The notes below the pieces were generated by a model. That model saw only the letters and a list, made by a program, of their open reading frames with translations. It searched no databases and had not been told where the DNA came from. The translations under genes and the position numbers were made by a program. Shown piece by piece: positions 38,593 to 49,213 of a stretch of 64,000 nt of DNA; positions within the stretch are counted from its first letter, which is position 1, and the number at the start of each line of letters is the position of its first letter. This stretch comes from Paracoccaceae bacterium (GTDB lineage: Bacteria > Pseudomonadota > Alphaproteobacteria > Rhodobacterales > Rhodobacteraceae), in assembly GCA_033344815.1 (NCBI GenBank), contig JAWPMR010000001.1, forward strand, positions 1,164,136 through 1,228,135, in the 5' to 3' direction.

Positions 38593-39500
38593 GATGCGTC
38601 CTCCACCATCCAGGCACAAAGTTGTCCAAGGCTCATGCCGCACTTCTGTGCCTGTTCTGGCGTCAGAGACGTTGCGGTCATTCCGGGCTGGGTGTTTGTT
38701 TCGAGCAAGATCAGACCCTCTGAACCTTTGCTCTCATCCCAACGGAAATCGGTTCTGGTGACGCCACGACACCCGAGCGTTTCATGCGCGCGCAGGGCAT
38801 ACTCCATGCACAGATCAAAAATCTCTGATGGCACATCCGCTGGCACCACATGGCGCGACCCGCCGGGCTTGTATTTTGCGTCATAATCGTACCAGCCGTC
38901 GGTCAGGATATCCGTCACTGTTAGCGCGCGATCCCCAACAACCGTTGTGGTCAATTCACGCCCCGGAGCGAAGGCCTCCACCATGACTTCATCCGGCATA
39001 TTGGCAGAGAGTTGCGGCGGACCGTTACTGGCCTCATGCACCAAGTAAACGCCAACAGAAGACCCTTCGTTGTTGGGCTTGACCACATAGGGCGGCGGCA
39101 TCACATGGCGCACCCGCACGTCACTCGCAGGGGCAAGAACGCTGGCAACAACGGGCAAACCGGCCGCGACGAAAGCTTCTTTGCTGCGCTGTTTATCCAT
39201 CGCCAGAGCCGAGGACAAAACGCCAGAATGCGAATAAGGAACCCCTTGCCATTCCAGCAAACCCTGCACGCAGCCATCTTCGCCCCAACGTCCATGAAGG
39301 CAATTCAGAACAGCATCTGGCGCGACGTCATCGAGCACGGAACAGATATCGCGGCCTGCATCGACCTCAATCACTTCAAATCCCTCTTCCCGCAGCGCGG
39401 CTGCACAGGCTTGCCCGCTTGACAGAGACACTTCGCGCTCAGCCGAAGGGCCGCCCATCAATACCGCCACACGCTGGGGTGTCCTGCTCGACTGACCCAC
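38580..39500 (-). CDS. ddl: D-alanine--D-alanine ligase
   Basis: 306 residues, ATP-grasp ligase forming D-Ala-D-Ala for the peptidoglycan stem. Features: VLMGGPSAEREVSLSSG at the N-terminus, YVVKPNNEGSSVGV for ATP binding, and the C-terminal LLETNTQPGMTATSLTP with the metal-binding acidic/Asn pair. Lies between murB and ftsQ in the cluster. Confidence 0.96.
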   Translation of the reverse strand: MGQSSRTPQRVAVLMGGPSAEREVSLSSGQACAAALREEGFEVIEVDAGRDICSVLDDVAPDAVLNCLHGRWGEDGCVQGLLEWQGVPYSHSGVLSSALAMDKQRSKEAFVAAGLPVVASVLAPASDVRVRHVMPPPYVVKPNNEGSSVGVYLVHEASNGPPQLSANMPDEVMVEAFAPGRELTTTVVGDRALTVTDILTDGWYDYDAKYKPGGSRHVVPADVPSEIFDLCMEYALRAHETLGCRGVTRTDFRWDESKGSEGLILLETNTQPGMTATSLTPEQAQKCGMSLGQLCAWMVEDASCDR

Positions 39501-39618
39501 TTTGGTGCCTCATATCAGGCCGTTTCGGCCCATTATTTGTTGTTTTCGCCCGACTTTTGCGTCGGTTCACCGTCTTTTATTCTAAACACATCTTGGCGAG
39601 TTCTTGGTTAACGCGCCC

Positions 39619-40536
39619 TTAATTCTCGCCGATGCGCATAATTTCCCATTCTAGCGTGATACCGCTTTGGGCGTAAACCTTTTTCCGCACTTCTTCGCCT
39701 AAACCCTCAAGATCCGCCGCCGTAGCGCCGCCTGTATTGATCAAAAAGTTGGAGTGTTTCTCGCTCATTTGCGCGCCACCCAACCGTGCGCCGCGCATAC
39801 CGGCATCATCGATGACCTTCCACGCTTTCAGATCATGCACGTCATCATCACGTCCGGTGGAGGAAAACCCTGCCGGATTGCGAAATGTAGACCCCGCGCT
39901 GCGGTCTTTGGTGGGCTGAGTTGCATCGCGTTTGGCAATCTGACCGGCCATGCGGGCATGCAGCGTCGCGCTCTCATCTTTGGGTGCTTTAAAGGTCGCT
40001 TGGGTCAGAACCCACCCTTCCGGCAATTGGCTGTGCCGATACGCAAATTGCAAATCCTGCGGAGTGAGCATGACGATCTCACCACTGCGGGTCACCGCCT
40101 GCGCCTCAACCAGAACATCCGCTGTGTAGCTTCCGTAACACCCCGCGTTCATCCGCACCGCGCCGCCTATACTGCCCGGTATGGTTCGCAGAAATGTCAG
40201 ATCAAGACCCGCGTCCGCCGCTTTCCTGGCGACATGGGCATCCAGTGCCGCAGCACCGGCGATCACGTGCGTGCCGTTACATTCAATTGTGTTGAACCCA
40301 CGGCCCAAACGGATCACCACGGCGCGCATGCCGCCGTCCCGCACAATCAGGTTTGAGCCGACGCCCATCGGGAATACAGCCACATCAAGGGGCAAAGCCC
40401 GCAGGAAACTGGAAAGGTCCTCAAGATCAGCAGGTTGAAACAGCCAATCTGCCGTCCCGCCAACCCGCAGCCATGTCAGATCGCCTAGAGTGCGGTCCGG
40501 CGTCAGCCGTCCTCGGACGTCGGGCATGCCAGTCAT
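39619..40536 (-). CDS. murB: UDP-N-acetylenolpyruvoylglucosamine reductase
   Basis: 305 residues. FAD enzyme reducing the enolpyruvyl group to give UDP-MurNAc. Motifs: [22 protein letters not shown] (FAD binding), [14 protein letters not shown], and the C-terminal GSTFRNPAG and [10 protein letters not shown] segments, which carry catalytic residues. ATG 40536 has GGGGG four bases upstream; the frame continues 264 nt further upstream without support. Confidence 0.95.
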   Translation of the reverse strand: MTGMPDVRGRLTPDRTLGDLTWLRVGGTADWLFQPADLEDLSSFLRALPLDVAVFPMGVGSNLIVRDGGMRAVVIRLGRGFNTIECNGTHVIAGAAALDAHVARKAADAGLDLTFLRTIPGSIGGAVRMNAGCYGSYTADVLVEAQAVTRSGEIVMLTPQDLQFAYRHSQLPEGWVLTQATFKAPKDESATLHARMAGQIAKRDATQPTKDRSAGSTFRNPAGFSSTGRDDDVHDLKAWKVIDDAGMRGARLGGAQMSEKHSNFLINTGGATAADLEGLGEEVRKKVYAQSGITLEWEIMRIGEN

Positions 40537-40544
40537 AAAGCCCC

Positions 40545-40793
40545 CTAACGCAGGGTGACGCGCTTGATCCAGCGTCCGAGATAGATCACCGGCCAGCGCA
40601 GAACCGACATACCACCCGCCATAATCAGCATGCCGATCCAAGGACCGTGTTGCCATGTCACCAGACCAACGATGGGAATGCCCAAGGCTATCAGGACATA
40701 AGCGTTTCGCCAATGATTGTCCTTGCTGGGTGTCATCGCCAGGATATTTGCCACCAAAGCCCAAAGCGCGGCCAGAATGAGAGGCAAGCTCAT
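40545..40793 (-). CDS. DUF2484 family small membrane protein
   Basis: 82 residues with about three hydrophobic helices and the start [21 protein letters not shown], matching the DUF2484 family. Its position between murC and murB is the recurring one in Rhodobacterales, so it is a lineage marker and possibly linked to envelope synthesis. Function unknown. ATG 40793 was chosen over a longer in-frame version that lacks family similarity. Confidence 0.8.
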   Translation of the reverse strand: MSLPLILAALWALVANILAMTPSKDNHWRNAYVLIALGIPIVGLVTWQHGPWIGMLIMAGGMSVLRWPVIYLGRWIKRVTLR

Positions 40794-41028
40794 AGCGCAA
40801 ACTCCAAAATCTTCCTGCGCGCGCCGGTCAGAAAAGCTAACATCGAGATGCGTAAATTTGGACAGGCAACCGATTGGAACCATTGTGGCGCAACCGACGG
40901 GAACCGCGCTGTTTTGCGCACCATGCATTCCAAAACCAGCACCTCAATTGGACTTTGTTGCTGCCGTCCTTGCAATGCCAAAGGAACAGATACGACCTTC
41001 GCATATTGGGATCCGTTTTCGCCGCGCA

Positions 41029-42435
41029 TCACGCAGCCCCTTTGCGCAAGCGCGCAGGCAGCCCATTTGCCCAAGTGCTGATCGTACCTGCACCAAGGCA
41101 AACTACCATATCGCCTGGACGCGCCTGTTCCCGCACAAGGCGTTCCAGATCATCCTCGCCGACCACAGCACGGGCATGACGATGACCATGTCGGATGAGA
41201 CCTGCAACCAGATCGTCCCGACTGGCCCCTTCAATCGGGTCTTCGCCCGCAGCATAGACCTCCGCAATTCCCACAACATCTGCGTCGTTAAAACAGGCGC
41301 AGAAGTCTTCAAACAGGTCAGACAGGCGCGAGTATCGATGTGGTTGATGCACAGCAATCACGCGCCCCTCTGTGGCCTGACGCGCAGCCTTGAGCACAGC
41401 GGCAATTTCAACCGGATGGTGGCCATAATCATCAATGATCGTCACCCCATCAATGTCGCCCACGCGGGTAAAGCGTCTGTTAACACCGCCAAAGTTCGCC
41501 AAAGCCTCGCGGATCTGTTCGCCTTTCATGCCCAGATGACGCGCAACCGCAATCGCAGAAAGCGCGTTGGACACGTTGTGATCACCGGGCATCGGCAGGC
41601 TGCATCCTTCGATCAGGATACCTTCGGCCTGCAGGGCAACATCAAAATGGGCAACGCCATTTTTATAGGTCAGGTTAACCGCGCGCACATCGGCCTGCGC
41701 ATTGAAGCCATAGGTCACAATGCGACGATCGGTGATCTTGCCGACGAGCGCCTGCACCTCACTATGGTCCGTGTTACAAACGGCCACCCCGTAAAACGGG
41801 ATGTTGGAGACAAAATCGAGGAATCCTTGCCGTAACGTGTCAAAATCACCCCAATGTTCCATATGTTCAGGATCGATATTGGTGACAATCGCAATGGTTG
41901 CCGGCAGGCGATTAAACGTGCCGTCGCTCTCATCCGCCTCCACCACCATCCATTCACCTTCGCCGGCGCGGGCATTCGAGCCATAGGCATGAATGATACC
42001 GCCATTCACCACTGTGGGATCAAACTCCCCTGCGTCCAGCAAAGTTGCGACCATGGTCGTTGTGGTCGTTTTGCCGTGGGTGCCTGCCACCGCAATGTTG
42101 GATTTCAACCGCATCAGTTCGGCAAGCATTTCCGCACGACGTACAATCGGCAAGCCGTTCAACCGCGCCGCGTCCAATTCCGCATTCCCCGGCTTGATCG
42201 CGCTTGAAATCACCACAACCTCGGCATTGGTGATGTTTTCAGCGCGCTGGCCTTCGTAAACATGCGCGCCCAATTCTTCGAGACGCTTGGTAATGGGCGA
42301 GGATTTGAGATCGGACCCCTGCACGGTGTAGCCATGGTTCAATAAGACCTCGGCGATACCTGACATGCCAATCCCGCCGATGCCAACAAAGTGAATTGGG
42401 CCGACATCGCCGGGCAGTTTCGTCGCAGCATTCAT
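41029..42435 (-). CDS. murC: UDP-N-acetylmuramate--L-alanine ligase
   Basis: 468 residues. Mur ligase adding L-Ala to UDP-MurNAc. Rossmann start [16 protein letters not shown]-loop [16 protein letters not shown], and the C-terminal domain with YGHHPVEI. The ATG overlaps the murG stop by 4 nt. Confidence 0.97.
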   Translation of the reverse strand: MNAATKLPGDVGPIHFVGIGGIGMSGIAEVLLNHGYTVQGSDLKSSPITKRLEELGAHVYEGQRAENITNAEVVVISSAIKPGNAELDAARLNGLPIVRRAEMLAELMRLKSNIAVAGTHGKTTTTTMVATLLDAGEFDPTVVNGGIIHAYGSNARAGEGEWMVVEADESDGTFNRLPATIAIVTNIDPEHMEHWGDFDTLRQGFLDFVSNIPFYGVAVCNTDHSEVQALVGKITDRRIVTYGFNAQADVRAVNLTYKNGVAHFDVALQAEGILIEGCSLPMPGDHNVSNALSAIAVARHLGMKGEQIREALANFGGVNRRFTRVGDIDGVTIIDDYGHHPVEIAAVLKAARQATEGRVIAVHQPHRYSRLSDLFEDFCACFNDADVVGIAEVYAAGEDPIEGASRDDLVAGLIRHGHRHARAVVGEDDLERLVREQARPGDMVVCLGAGTISTWANGLPARLRKGAA

Positions 42436-43535
42436 TGGTCTTGCCCCTTCATTGCCAGCCCTTCCACCATTTCCGCCAGAGCCTCTGTCGCATCTGGCTT
42501 GCCGAATTGCGCGGCAGAGCGGGCCATTTGCATCGCGCCTTCGGGATTGTCCAGTACTGAAAAGATCTGCTCGGTTACCGAGTCCACATTCAGCCTGCTT
42601 TCAGGCACCATGATCGCCCCGCCGGCTTCAACCAGGCCGCGCGCGTTGGCAGTCTGGTGGTCCCCGGTCGCGGCCGCATAAGGGATCAAGATCGAGGGCC
42701 GTCCGATCACCGATAGGTCCGCAACAGACGACGCCCCGGCGCGGCTGATGACCAACTGGGCCTCCGTCATGCGGCGTGGTACATCGTGAAAAAACGTCTC
42801 CACGTCCGCGCTTATGCCATTCTGGGCATAAAACGTGGCAACCCGATCCTGATCCTCCTCGCGCGCCTGGTGGCTTACGCGGATATTGCGCAACATGTCC
42901 ATCGGCAGGCCGGCAATCGCCGGGGGGATCACGTCGCTCAGTATGCTGGCCCCCTGGCTGCCACCAATGACCAATAGCTCCATCGGGTAATCTCCCGGAG
43001 AGATATAACCTGCCTCAGCGCGTTCCAGAATAGCCTTGCGCACCGGGTTACCGGTGTGATGCCCCTGGATTGCATCGGGCAGGTCGGTAGGCCATGTGCC
43101 GCATGCAATGGCATCAACCCGACTGACAAAGGCTTTGTTGACGCGGCCCAAAATACCGTTTTGCTCGTGGATCATACGCGGCAGCTTCAGAACACAGGCC
43201 GCAGAGAGTGCCGGGATGGTCGGATAGCCGCCAAATCCGACAACCACCGAAGGTTTGTCGCGCAAGAAGGCCCACAAGGCCGTGGCTGCGCCAGCCAAAA
43301 GTTGTGGCCCGACCAGCGCCTTGGACAAAAACCCTCCGCGTGCAAAAGTTGCGCTGCGGATTTCTGTGATCTCAGTTGCGGCCGGGAAGCCCTGTGTATA
43401 CCGCGCACCGCGCGCGTCCGTGGACAGCTTGACCCGCCAGCCGCGGGTCAGCATGGTTTCGGCAAGGGCTTGGGCTGGAAACATATGCCCTCCCGTACCT
43501 CCCGCTGCGATCAGAAGGAGAGGTTGCTGGCTCAT
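42432..43535 (-). CDS. murG: UDP-GlcNAc:lipid I GlcNAc transferase
   Basis: 367 residues. GT28 enzyme making lipid II from lipid I at the inner face of the membrane. [13 protein letters not shown]-terminal G-loop, [16 protein letters not shown], and [12 protein letters not shown] near mid-length. Overlaps both neighbours (ftsW upstream, murC downstream) by 4 nt. Confidence 0.96.
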   Translation of the reverse strand: MSQQPLLLIAAGGTGGHMFPAQALAETMLTRGWRVKLSTDARGARYTQGFPAATEITEIRSATFARGGFLSKALVGPQLLAGAATALWAFLRDKPSVVVGFGGYPTIPALSAACVLKLPRMIHEQNGILGRVNKAFVSRVDAIACGTWPTDLPDAIQGHHTGNPVRKAILERAEAGYISPGDYPMELLVIGGSQGASILSDVIPPAIAGLPMDMLRNIRVSHQAREEDQDRVATFYAQNGISADVETFFHDVPRRMTEAQLVISRAGASSVADLSVIGRPSILIPYAAATGDHQTANARGLVEAGGAIMVPESRLNVDSVTEQIFSVLDNPEGAMQMARSAAQFGKPDATEALAEMVEGLAMKGQDQ

Positions 43536-44701
43536 TTCACACGTCCGCGCGCCAAAAGATCACTGATTTCACCCTGAGGCCGGGAACGCGAAAAAGCAAG
43601 AAGCATCCCAACGGCGATCCCGCTGGCAATGATGGATGAGCCACCATAACTTACAAATGGCAAGGTCATGCCCTTGGCCGGTAAAAGCCGCACAGCAACA
43701 CCCATGTTGATCATCGCCTGCACCCCAAGCGTACACACCAGACCAGTTCCCGCCAGCCGAATAAACGGATCGCGTTCCCGCATCAATCGCAATAGCGAGC
43801 GCACTACAATCGTTGCATAGAGTGCGATGATCACCAGCACGAGAACCAAACCATATTCTTCCGCAGCCACGGCAATGATGAAATCCGTATGCGCATCCGG
43901 CAGGGACCATTTGACTTGCCCCTCACCCACACCTACACCGAAAAACCCGCCCTCCTGAATGGCATTGGTGGCGTAACCCAGTTGTGTGCGCGGATCGATT
44001 TCGGGACTGAGGAACCCATCAATCCGGCGCGCGAAATGCTCGGAATTCGAATAGGCAATCGTGCCACCAAAAACCACCAGAAGCGCCATACCGACAAGCA
44101 GAACCATTGGCGCACCTGCCACAAAATACATCACGCCCCATGAAAACAACACCAGACAGGCTTGCCCGAAATCCGGTTGCAGGATCAGCATCATGACGAT
44201 CGCCATGCACAACGCAAAGGACCAAGTCTTGCCCGGCGGCCCATGCAGGTCAGAGGCCGCCGCCATCATCCATGCAGCAACAACAATAAACCCTGGTTTC
44301 AAGAATTCAGATGGTTGCAACGAGGCAAAGCCCAAACCATACCAACGCACTGCACCCTTGCCAAAGTCTGTGCCGAAAAACGGCAGCAGCGCCAGAGCGA
44401 TAAAGGAAACGACGAAGCCCAGAACCGCCAAGCGTCGCACCAGAACCGGCGACATCATCGATGTCATGATCATTGCAACAAGTGCGATGCTCCCAAAAAA
44501 CGCCTGTCTCTGGACATAGTGAAACGCTTCGAAACCATTTTTCGCCGCCAAGGGTGGTGAGGCCGCAAGCCCCAACAAAAGACCAATAGCAAACAGGATC
44601 AAGATGCAGGACATCGCCCATTTGTCTATGGTCCGCCACCATTTGGGGAGGATCGGTTCACCATCACGAACCGGAACTGCGCCATAGACCATTTCTGTCA
44701 T
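43532..44701 (-). CDS. ftsW: lipid II polymerase / division protein FtsW
   Basis: 389 residues, ~10 membrane helices, SEDS family. Conserved stretches: [33 protein letters not shown], and [16 protein letters not shown]. It polymerises septal glycan together with FtsI. ATG 44701 begins [11 protein letters not shown]; the frame runs far upstream but into the divergent gene's promoter. Divergent from the flavoprotein gene 135 bp away. Confidence 0.95.
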   Translation of the reverse strand: MTEMVYGAVPVRDGEPILPKWWRTIDKWAMSCILILFAIGLLLGLAASPPLAAKNGFEAFHYVQRQAFFGSIALVAMIMTSMMSPVLVRRLAVLGFVVSFIALALLPFFGTDFGKGAVRWYGLGFASLQPSEFLKPGFIVVAAWMMAAASDLHGPPGKTWSFALCMAIVMMLILQPDFGQACLVLFSWGVMYFVAGAPMVLLVGMALLVVFGGTIAYSNSEHFARRIDGFLSPEIDPRTQLGYATNAIQEGGFFGVGVGEGQVKWSLPDAHTDFIIAVAAEEYGLVLVLVIIALYATIVVRSLLRLMRERDPFIRLAGTGLVCTLGVQAMINMGVAVRLLPAKGMTLPFVSYGGSSIIASGIAVGMLLAFSRSRPQGEISDLLARGRVK

Positions 44702-44836
44702 GGGTGCCTGCCTTGGATAACTACACTGCCTCGATGCGCCCCTTTTCGGGGTCTGCTGAGCGCACAGTAGCGTGAAAACAACCATAACGCTAGCCTGAGA
44801 CTTGCCATTTTGTGTAAATCGCGCCAGTTGGCGGGC

Positions 44837-46012
44837 ATGCGAGTGGATATTGCGATCATTGGTGCGGGTGCCGCCGGTATGATGTGTGCAGCCCATGCCA
44901 AGGGGCGCATATTGATTATCGATCATGCACGCGCACCCGGCGAAAAGATTCGTATTTCTGGCGGAGGGCGTTGCAACTTCACCAATCTTTACACCGACGC
45001 CGATGCATTCCTGTCAGGCAATCCGCATTTTGCGAAATCCGCCCTCGCCCGCTACACGCAGTGGGATTTCATAGAGCTTGTGGATCGCCACCAGATCGCA
45101 TGGCATGAAAAGACATTGGGTCAACTCTTCTGTGACACCTCAGCCAAAGACATTATCGGGATGTTACGAGAGCTCATGCGGCAAAACGGCGTCGATTTGC
45201 GTTTGCAAACCTCCGCACACAGCTTTGCAAAATCTCCGGATGGGTTTACCTTCACGCTCACGGACGCCGGTAAAACCACACAAGTGATAGCCAAAAACCT
45301 TATTGTTGCCAGTGGGGGGAAATCCATACCCAAAATGGGTGCGACCGGGCTTGCCTATGACATCGCATCGCAGTTTGGTTTGACAGTCAGGCCCACAAGA
45401 CCCGCGCTTGTGCCCTTTACCTTTGCAAAGGAGCATTTCGAAGGCCTAGCGGGCGTTGCGACAGATGCGCGTGTCAGAGCTGGCAACACCAGCTTTGATG
45501 AAGCACTGCTTTTCACGCACCGCGGCCTTTCTGGCCCTGCCGTCTTGCAAGCCTCGTCCTACTGGCAAGAGGGAGAACCGATTTTCGTAAACCTGGCGCC
45601 TCATTCTGACCTCTATGAGACACTACGAGATCAGCGCGCGACTTCAGGTCGACGAAACCTGACCACTGAGTTGTCCCATCACCTGCCCAGCCGACTGGTG
45701 GAGTTTTTGGCACGCCAGATGGACCTAGCGGGCAACCTAGCGGACCAGTCGGACGCGAAGCTTTCTCAAACTTGCAAAAGCCTTTCCGAATGGCGTCTGA
45801 CACCAACCGGAACCGAAGGTTACCGTACCGCCGAAGTCACGCTTGGCGGTATTGATACCGAAACGCTCTCGGCCAAAACGATGCAGGCGAAATCCGTCCC
45901 CGGTCTGTATTTCATAGGCGAAGCGGTGGATGTGACGGGCTGGCTGGGCGGATATAATTTCCAATGGGCGTGGTCTTCGGCCATGGCGGCGGCGCATGCC
46001 CTCAACGCCTAA
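44837..46012 (+). CDS. BaiN/HI0933-family FAD-dependent oxidoreductase
   Basis: 391 residues. FAD motif DIAIIGAGAAGMMCA at the N-terminus, then the family mark GEKIRISGGGRCNFTN, and a C-terminal FIGEAVDVTGWLGGYNFQWAW. The family is of uncertain physiological role; some members reduce bile-acid or flavin-linked substrates. It is on the opposite strand to all surrounding division genes and splits murD from ftsW. ATG 44837 gives the motif at residue 3; an earlier in-frame start exists at 44810. Confidence 0.88.
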   Translation: MRVDIAIIGAGAAGMMCAAHAKGRILIIDHARAPGEKIRISGGGRCNFTNLYTDADAFLSGNPHFAKSALARYTQWDFIELVDRHQIAWHEKTLGQLFCDTSAKDIIGMLRELMRQNGVDLRLQTSAHSFAKSPDGFTFTLTDAGKTTQVIAKNLIVASGGKSIPKMGATGLAYDIASQFGLTVRPTRPALVPFTFAKEHFEGLAGVATDARVRAGNTSFDEALLFTHRGLSGPAVLQASSYWQEGEPIFVNLAPHSDLYETLRDQRATSGRRNLTTELSHHLPSRLVEFLARQMDLAGNLADQSDAKLSQTCKSLSEWRLTPTGTEGYRTAEVTLGGIDTETLSAKTMQAKSVPGLYFIGEAVDVTGWLGGYNFQWAWSSAMAAAHALNA

Positions 46013-46033
46013 CCGACACCACTAAATGCGTGT

Positions 46034-47425
46034 TCAGGTGTATTTTTCGACTTCCGCCACAAATGCGTCCCCGCGTTTTTCGAAGTTGTCATATTGATCA
46101 AAACTTGCGGCGGCGGGGGCCAAAAGGATGACATCGCCTGGTTCCGCCTCGGACACAGCCTGCGCCACTGCCCTTTCCATTGTCGTGCAAACCTCGGCTT
46201 CCATCGGCAATTGCATTGCAAATTTCGCGGCCTCACGGCCAATCACATAGGCCTTGAGCACGGTTGTGGCCTTCCCCAGATCCGCCAAGCCCCCGTCTTT
46301 TTCCAAGCCACCGCAGATCCAGCGCACCCGCTTAAAGGCCGCCAGCGCTTTTGCTGCGGCGTCGACATTGGTCGCTTTGCTATCGTTCACATACCGCACG
46401 CCGTCTTTTTCACCGACCATCTGGCTGCGATGAGGAAGACCTTTGAAACTGTGGAATGCTGTTTCGATCACGCGCGGTGCCAGCCCCAACGCACGGCAGG
46501 CCGCATAGGCAGCGCAGGCGTTTTGATGATTATGTTCGCCGGGCAGCCCGGGCACGTCACGCAAGTCAATGGAGGCGATTTGTTTCCCCTTACGATACTC
46601 GGACAGGAAGCCCTTTCGCGCGAAAACCTGCCAGCCCGGTCCGGTCAGCTTTTCGACAACCGAGATACGGATCACCCGGTCATCTGCCCGACCTTCCGCC
46701 AATTGTCCGGCAAGAAATCTGCCTTCATCTTCGTCTACGCCAATGATCGCGCGGTCCGGACCGCCTTCCGCAAAGAGTCGTCGTTTCGCTGAAAAGTAAC
46801 CTCCCATGCCCGCATGACGGTCCAGATGATCCGGCGAGAGATTGGTGAATAGTGCGATATCCGGGGTCAGGCTGCGCGCGAGATCCGTTTGATAGCTGGA
46901 GAGTTCCAACACAATAACCTCCCCGTCAATTGCCGGGTCAATGTCCAGCACGCCCCGGCCGATATTCCCAGCCAACTGGCACGGGCGTTTGACCTCCGTG
47001 AGGATGTGGTGGATGAGCGCGGACGTCGTGGATTTACCATTGGATCCGGTAACCGCAACCACGCGCGGGGCGATGTCGAAAATGTCCCATTCCGGGGTCG
47101 CAAAGGATTGAAAAAACAACCCAATGTCGTTGTCCACCGGTACGCCTGCCTTCAGGGCCGCGGCGACAACGGGGTTCGGTGTGGGGTAAAGATGCGGGAT
47201 GCCCGGGCTGACGATAAGGCGAGCGATGTCTTGGAAATCGCGTGCATTTTGTAACGGCTGGCAGATGAAGCCCTCGGCCTCCGCTTTTTGACGCGCCGCA
47301 GAGGTATCATCCCAGCAGATCGGATCCGCCCCGCCGGCCTTGAGGGCGCGCGCGGCGCTCAGACCCGAACGACCAAGACCCAGAACGGCGATTTTATGGC
47401 CTTGCAATCCTCTGACGGGAATCAC
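46034..47425 (-). CDS. murD: UDP-N-acetylmuramoyl-L-alanine--D-glutamate ligase
   Basis: 463 residues. Adds D-Glu to UDP-MurNAc-L-Ala. [18 protein letters not shown] near the start, P-loop [18 protein letters not shown], and the C-terminal [15 protein letters not shown]. The GTG at 47425 has GAGGAG seven bases upstream; an ATG at 47482 is in frame but lacks a ribosome site. Converges with the flavoprotein gene. Confidence 0.95.
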   Translation of the reverse strand: MIPVRGLQGHKIAVLGLGRSGLSAARALKAGGADPICWDDTSAARQKAEAEGFICQPLQNARDFQDIARLIVSPGIPHLYPTPNPVVAAALKAGVPVDNDIGLFFQSFATPEWDIFDIAPRVVAVTGSNGKSTTSALIHHILTEVKRPCQLAGNIGRGVLDIDPAIDGEVIVLELSSYQTDLARSLTPDIALFTNLSPDHLDRHAGMGGYFSAKRRLFAEGGPDRAIIGVDEDEGRFLAGQLAEGRADDRVIRISVVEKLTGPGWQVFARKGFLSEYRKGKQIASIDLRDVPGLPGEHNHQNACAAYAACRALGLAPRVIETAFHSFKGLPHRSQMVGEKDGVRYVNDSKATNVDAAAKALAAFKRVRWICGGLEKDGGLADLGKATTVLKAYVIGREAAKFAMQLPMEAEVCTTMERAVAQAVSEAEPGDVILLAPAAASFDQYDNFEKRGDAFVAEVEKYT

Positions 47426-48127
47426 GGTCGTCTCCTCATATTGGCTGGCGCGGACCCTGCCGCTCCAATGTATCGGACGCAAGCCAGTTCATTTCGAGTT
47501 TCAGGGATGTTGATATAAAAAAGACAACGCATTATCCATTTTTGGCACGCAGACTGGCGCGGCTCTCGCGCGGGCTTTGCTGTGTGTGGCGATCATCAGG
47601 CAAGGTCGCACCCCATGACTGACGTAGTTTGATAAACACTTGTTTTGCTTCTTCGTACCACTGATCTTGAACTGGCTAAGGAAGACCGCTTAAACGGTCA
47701 GAAAATACCGGGTGACCTGGCTAAACCCGTGCGCGGGAATTCTCGAGCGTTTTGCGGCGACGTCGTTATACTTCGACATACCGCCCAAGCGAACGCGATT
47801 GAAAACTGGTTACATTGTAAGCAGATGAAATTCTCTCTTTGGTTTTTCTGTTCCGGGCAAACCCGACAAGGGCACCATTGCTTCGCAGCGCAGATTGATA
47901 TTCACGCCCACGTTAGGCGTATCAACTGGCTTCAAAGCAAGCGCAACGGTTGCGACAAGCGTCGCGGGGTTTCCAATCGTTGTTCAGTGTCATGCAGCAC
48001 GCTCCCGAGGATCTCTCCCAAAGCGGTGTTCCTGCGAAAATTCCAACGCAACGCCAGGATATTTGCGGAAAACATACAGATAAGTTCGCGCGCCTCGACA
48101 GATCACAAACCTGCCCGTCCCGAGTGG
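47426..48127. other. gene-free stretch between mraY and murD
   Basis: About 700 bp inside an otherwise tightly packed cluster. No open frame on either strand resembles a known protein, and the long ones run into mraY in antisense. I see no tRNA, no T-run hairpin and no terminal repeats. It probably contains a murD promoter; it may also be the eroded remains of an insertion. Confidence 0.5.
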
Positions 48128-49210
48128 TCACCGAACCTTCAACGTCGCCAGCCCAATCATCGCCAGGATCAGCGAGATGATCCAGAAGCGGATGACGATG
48201 GTGCTCTCTGCCCAGCCCTTTTTCTCGTAGTGATGGTGAATCGGGGCCATCAGGAACACCCGTTTGCCGGTGCGTTTGAAATAGAGGACCTGAATGATTA
48301 CCGACAGGGCCTCGACGACGAACAAACCGCCGACGATGGCCAGTACGATCTCGTGCTTTGTGCTGACTGCGATGGCACCCAAAGCCCCACCCAAAGCAAG
48401 TGATCCGGTATCCCCCATGAAGACCGCAGCAGGGGGCGCATTGTACCATAAGAATCCCAGCCCACCGCCAAAGATCCCGGCGGTAAAAATCAGGATCTCG
48501 CCGGTGCCAGCCACGTAATGCACATCCAGGTATTCGGTGAAATCGACTCGGCCCACGGCATAGGCGATCACGCCCAAAGTCCCCGCAGCAATCATCACCG
48601 GCATGATTGCAAGCCCGTCCAGACCATCCGTCAGATTTACCGCATTTGCCGACCCGACAATTACAACGATACAGAACGGCACAAAGAGGTAGCCCAAATT
48701 GATCAGAGTGTCTTTGAAAACCGGCAGTGCAAGCCTGTTTTGCAAGGCTTCCGGATGGTATTGCGCCGCCCAATAGGCTGCGATGGCCGCGATGAGCAAT
48801 CCCAACAGCAGACGCACCCGACCAGGGACACCGGCAGAGGTCTGTTTGGACACTTTGGCGTAATCATCCATGAAACCAATGGCCGCAAAAGACATGGTGA
48901 CGAACAGCACGATCCAGACGAATGGGTTGTCCAGCCGCGCCCACAGGAGCGTTGACGTCAGCAGGGCCCCTACAATCAGCAAGCCGCCCATGGTGGGTGT
49001 GCCTGCTTTGATGAAATGGCTCTCTGGACCGTCATCGCGAATGGGCTGGCCTTTGCCCTGTCGTTTTCGCAGCACAGAGATCAGCGGCTTTCCAAAAAGG
49101 AAACCAAAAACCAGCGCTGTCAGAAAAGCCCCACCCGCGCGGAAGGTAATATAGCGAAAGAGATTGAAAAAATCCCCTCCGTCCGACAGCAGCGTGAGCC
49201 AGTAAAGCAT
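48128..49210 (-). CDS. mraY: phospho-N-acetylmuramoyl-pentapeptide transferase
   Basis: 360 residues, ~10 membrane helices. Makes lipid I from UDP-MurNAc-pentapeptide and undecaprenyl phosphate. Catalytic motifs: GFMDDYAKV (DD), [34 protein letters not shown], and MAPIHHHYE. The start is 3 nt after the murF stop. Confidence 0.97.
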   Translation of the reverse strand: MLYWLTLLSDGGDFFNLFRYITFRAGGAFLTALVFGFLFGKPLISVLRKRQGKGQPIRDDGPESHFIKAGTPTMGGLLIVGALLTSTLLWARLDNPFVWIVLFVTMSFAAIGFMDDYAKVSKQTSAGVPGRVRLLLGLLIAAIAAYWAAQYHPEALQNRLALPVFKDTLINLGYLFVPFCIVVIVGSANAVNLTDGLDGLAIMPVMIAAGTLGVIAYAVGRVDFTEYLDVHYVAGTGEILIFTAGIFGGGLGFLWYNAPPAAVFMGDTGSLALGGALGAIAVSTKHEIVLAIVGGLFVVEALSVIIQVLYFKRTGKRVFLMAPIHHHYEKKGWAESTIVIRFWIISLILAMIGLATLKVR

Positions 49211-49213
49211 CCG

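Noticed and set aside
47645-48403. 252-residue plus-strand frame between murD and mraY
   Set aside because: Its second half is antisense to mraY, its first half has no recognisable motif and atypical composition; not supported as a gene.
47922-48773. 283-residue minus-strand frame
   Set aside because: Mostly an alternate frame of mraY on the same strand; composition (Cys/Gly/Arg/His) is typical of a frame shadow.
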